From the NCBI GenBank assembly GCA_035285005.1, contig JAYKIB010000293.1:1-14376 (forward strand): a stretch of DNA of 14,376 bases, written 5' to 3'. How positions within the stretch are numbered: the stretch's first letter is position 1; each line of letters opens with the position of its first letter. The translations under genes and the position numbers were made by a program. The notes beneath the pieces are model-generated. The model did not search any database, was not told the DNA's origin, and was given only the letters and a program-made list of their open reading frames with translations. Origin of the DNA: Prochlorothrix sp035285005. Its GTDB lineage: Bacteria > Cyanobacteriota > Cyanobacteriia > Prochlorotrichales > Prochlorotrichaceae. Below, piece by piece: positions 13,512 through 14,376 of this stretch.

Positions 13512-13610
13512 GGGCACCTCGATTAATTGTGGCAGGCGGCGAAGCCGCCTGCCACAACCCCGATTCTGCCGTGGGCACTACGGTCGAAATTTGAATAAAT
13601 CGAGGTGCCC
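13512..13610 (+). repeat. Family 1 palindromic repeat, copy I
   Basis: Intact 99 bp: GGGCACCTCGATTAAT at the left, AAATCGAGGTGCCC at the right. The hairpin at 13527-13557 has a perfect 14-bp stem and a GAA loop. The half after the hairpin is almost identical to that of copy B. Flanks are TGTA and GGTA, a 3-of-4 match. With B it is closest to an intact consensus copy. Confidence 0.92.
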
Positions 13611-13625
13611 GGTACAGTGAGGCTC

Positions 13626-13772
13626 ACACGGCTTAACCGTGTTTAATCACTAAAGTTGCCCGTTCATCCCCCGAGCTTGCCTGTTATTTTGAATTCCCCC
13701 TGTGGGACGGGATATGGGATACGCTTTCCCATACCTTAAACGTGCGGGTACAGCGAACTGCTTGTAGCACGT
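13626..13772 (+). promoter_or_regulatory. Leader of the hlip gene with three short hairpins
   Basis: ACACGG-CTTAA-CCGTGT lies at 13626-13642, TATGGGA with TCCCATA at 13713-13733 (7-bp stem), and ACGTGC with GCACGT at 13740-13772. The last arm directly touches the AAGGAG ribosome binding site at 13773. This could affect translation, but no known riboswitch pattern is recognised and no convincing -35/-10 pair was found. Confidence 0.35.
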
Positions 13773-13778
13773 AAGGAG
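13773..13778 (+). promoter_or_regulatory. Shine-Dalgarno sequence of the hlip gene
   Basis: AAGGAG stands 12 nt before the ATG at 13791, a rather long but usable spacing. The other clear ribosome binding site of the window is at 10048. Confidence 0.6.
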
Positions 13779-13790
13779 ACCACCAGTTTT

Positions 13791-14207
13791 ATGGTCGCAC
13801 CGAAGACTCAAGATTTACCGAAAAAAGCAAAGTCCCTGCTGAACAAACCCAATGTTAGTGATGGAAGTGAGCTGGTTCCAGCTGAGGTCCAAGCCAGTAG
13901 CGATCGTGAAGGATATACCAATGTGGGTCAGTTTCCGCCATCAACGCCGACGGAAAATTTAGACCAAGCTGCGGAGGAGTCTGGAACAACCCAGGGTTAT
14001 ACCATTGACCAAGAAGGTCTTATTAACAACTATGCCGTTACGCCGGATATAGAGGTGCAAACCCAATCTCCCTTTGGTTGGACGGAAAAAGCGGAACGCC
14101 TGAATGGTCGTTTTGCCATGGTTGGTTTTGCATTGCTGGTGCTGAATGAGGTTTTGGCTGGAGATAGTCTAGTCTCGATTCTGTCGGGTTCTGCGATCCC
14201 ACAATAA
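13791..14207 (+). CDS. High-light-inducible protein (Hlip) domain protein with a long N-terminal extension (138 aa)
   Basis: The C-terminal region carries the chlorophyll a/b-binding signature E102-R-L-N105-G-R107-F-A-M110-V-G-F within a single hydrophobic helix (about 104-123), followed by 15 residues. Glu, Asn and Arg are the chlorophyll-ligand and pairing positions of the family, and all are present. Hlips bind chlorophyll and carotenoid in the thylakoid membrane and protect photosystem assembly under strong light. Simple Hlips are about 40-70 aa. Here residues 1-93 form an extra hydrophilic, Ser/Thr/Pro/Glu-rich region with a basic start (MVAPKTQDLPKKAKSLLNKP), probably disordered and on the cytoplasmic side. 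The region just before the helix, SPFGWTEKAERLNGR, is typical. The ATG is supported by AAGGAG. The gene is bracketed by two family 2 elements in opposite orientation. Confidence 0.88.
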   Translation: MVAPKTQDLPKKAKSLLNKPNVSDGSELVPAEVQASSDREGYTNVGQFPPSTPTENLDQAAEESGTTQGYTIDQEGLINNYAVTPDIEVQTQSPFGWTEKAERLNGRFAMVGFALLVLNEVLAGDSLVSILSGSAIPQ

Positions 14208-14226
14208 TCACCCCGATCGCCTCTAA

Positions 14227-14334
14227 GAGGATGTTTGGAAACCTAAGAGAATCCCCCCTAACCCCCCTTTACAAGAGGGGGGACGGCCTCTTCTTCCCTC
14301 GTCAAAAGGGGGACCAAGAGGGATTCGGCAAGGG
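14227..14334 (+). mobile_element. MITE-like element, family 2, copy 3 (right end missing)
   Basis: It begins with GAGGATGTTTGGAAAC 19 bp after the hlip stop and matches the reverse complement of copy 2 up to GATTCGGCAAGGG, then breaks off. The terminal hairpin and the right inverted end are absent. The left flank TCTAA is the same as at copy 1. The 42 bases after it (14335-14376) show nothing recognisable. Confidence 0.82.
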
Positions 14335-14376
14335 GAGCATCCCACTTTCGACGAAATAGCCAAATGGGAGGCACTG

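Larger units (their letters stand above)
13063..13790. other. Divergent intergenic region between mscS and hlip genes
   Basis: 728 bp without a gene. It holds, in order, the mscS -10 box, repeat H, a 9-bp-stem hairpin (13219-13244, CTAGGATGA with TCATCCTAG, loop of 8), MITE-like copy 2, a 98-bp stretch (13414-13511) where I see nothing, repeat I, and the structured leader of the hlip gene. Mobile or repeat DNA accounts for nearly half of it. Confidence 0.75.

Noticed and set aside
274..13610. CRISPR array
   Set aside because: The repeats are about 100 bp, in both orientations, irregularly spaced by genes, and without uniform spacers or cas genes.
274..13610. All family 1 hairpins as intrinsic terminators
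   Set aside because: No T-run follows the stems on either strand, and copies occur upstream of genes as well as downstream. Only copy E, between convergent genes, was kept as a tentative terminator.

Overview
The window looks like chromosomal DNA of a cyanobacterium. It holds four perfect HIP1 octamers (GCGATCGC at 811, 7640, 7683 and 12500) and many CGATCG cores. It encodes a high-light-inducible (Hlip/chlorophyll-binding) protein, and several genes of conserved cyanobacterial type (a tail-anchored TPR protein, a two-helix membrane protein, Smc, two MscS channels). Most genes lack a Shine-Dalgarno sequence. The species cannot be fixed from sequence alone; a GC-moderate, repeat-rich filamentous lineage is only a guess. 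I see no tRNA, rRNA, CRISPR array or intact transposase gene.

Layout. 1-273: the C-terminal part of a DUF4010/MgtC-like membrane protein, cut off by a 142-bp MITE-like element. 387-9273: five co-directional minus-strand genes, transcribed in the order smc, SDR oxidoreductase, miaB, membrane protein with a disordered Tyr/Gly-rich tail, TPR protein. 9274-10060: a gene-poor stretch with a nested repeat insertion, a promoter-like site and an unexplained 270-bp segment. 10061-10375: a small plus-strand protein of unknown function with an Ala/Pro-rich linker. It converges on 10625-13062, two tandem minus-strand mechanosensitive channel genes. 13063-13790: a divergent intergenic region full of repeats. 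13791-14207: the Hlip gene, followed by a truncated MITE-like copy.

The most distinctive content lies between the genes. About eleven copies, plus fragments, of a roughly 100-bp element fill nearly every intergenic space. Each has inverted ends (GGGCACCTCGATTAAT and its complement). Just inside one end lies an almost invariant 31-nt hairpin (14-bp stem, 3-nt loop) whose stem sequence differs between copies while pairing is kept. The other half carries a conserved block around CTGCCGTGGGCAC. Several copies have 4-bp direct repeats at their borders, one copy is nested inside another, and three genes end in a TAG stop whose G is at the first base of an element. A second family, with GAGGATGTTTGGAAAC inverted ends, has three copies; two of them flank the Hlip gene in opposite orientation.

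Functionally the genes are housekeeping or stress related: chromosome organisation (Smc), tRNA modification (MiaB), osmotic protection (MscS pair) and photoprotection (Hlip). Nothing in the arrangement ties them into one pathway. The repeat families are the best candidate for something not yet described.
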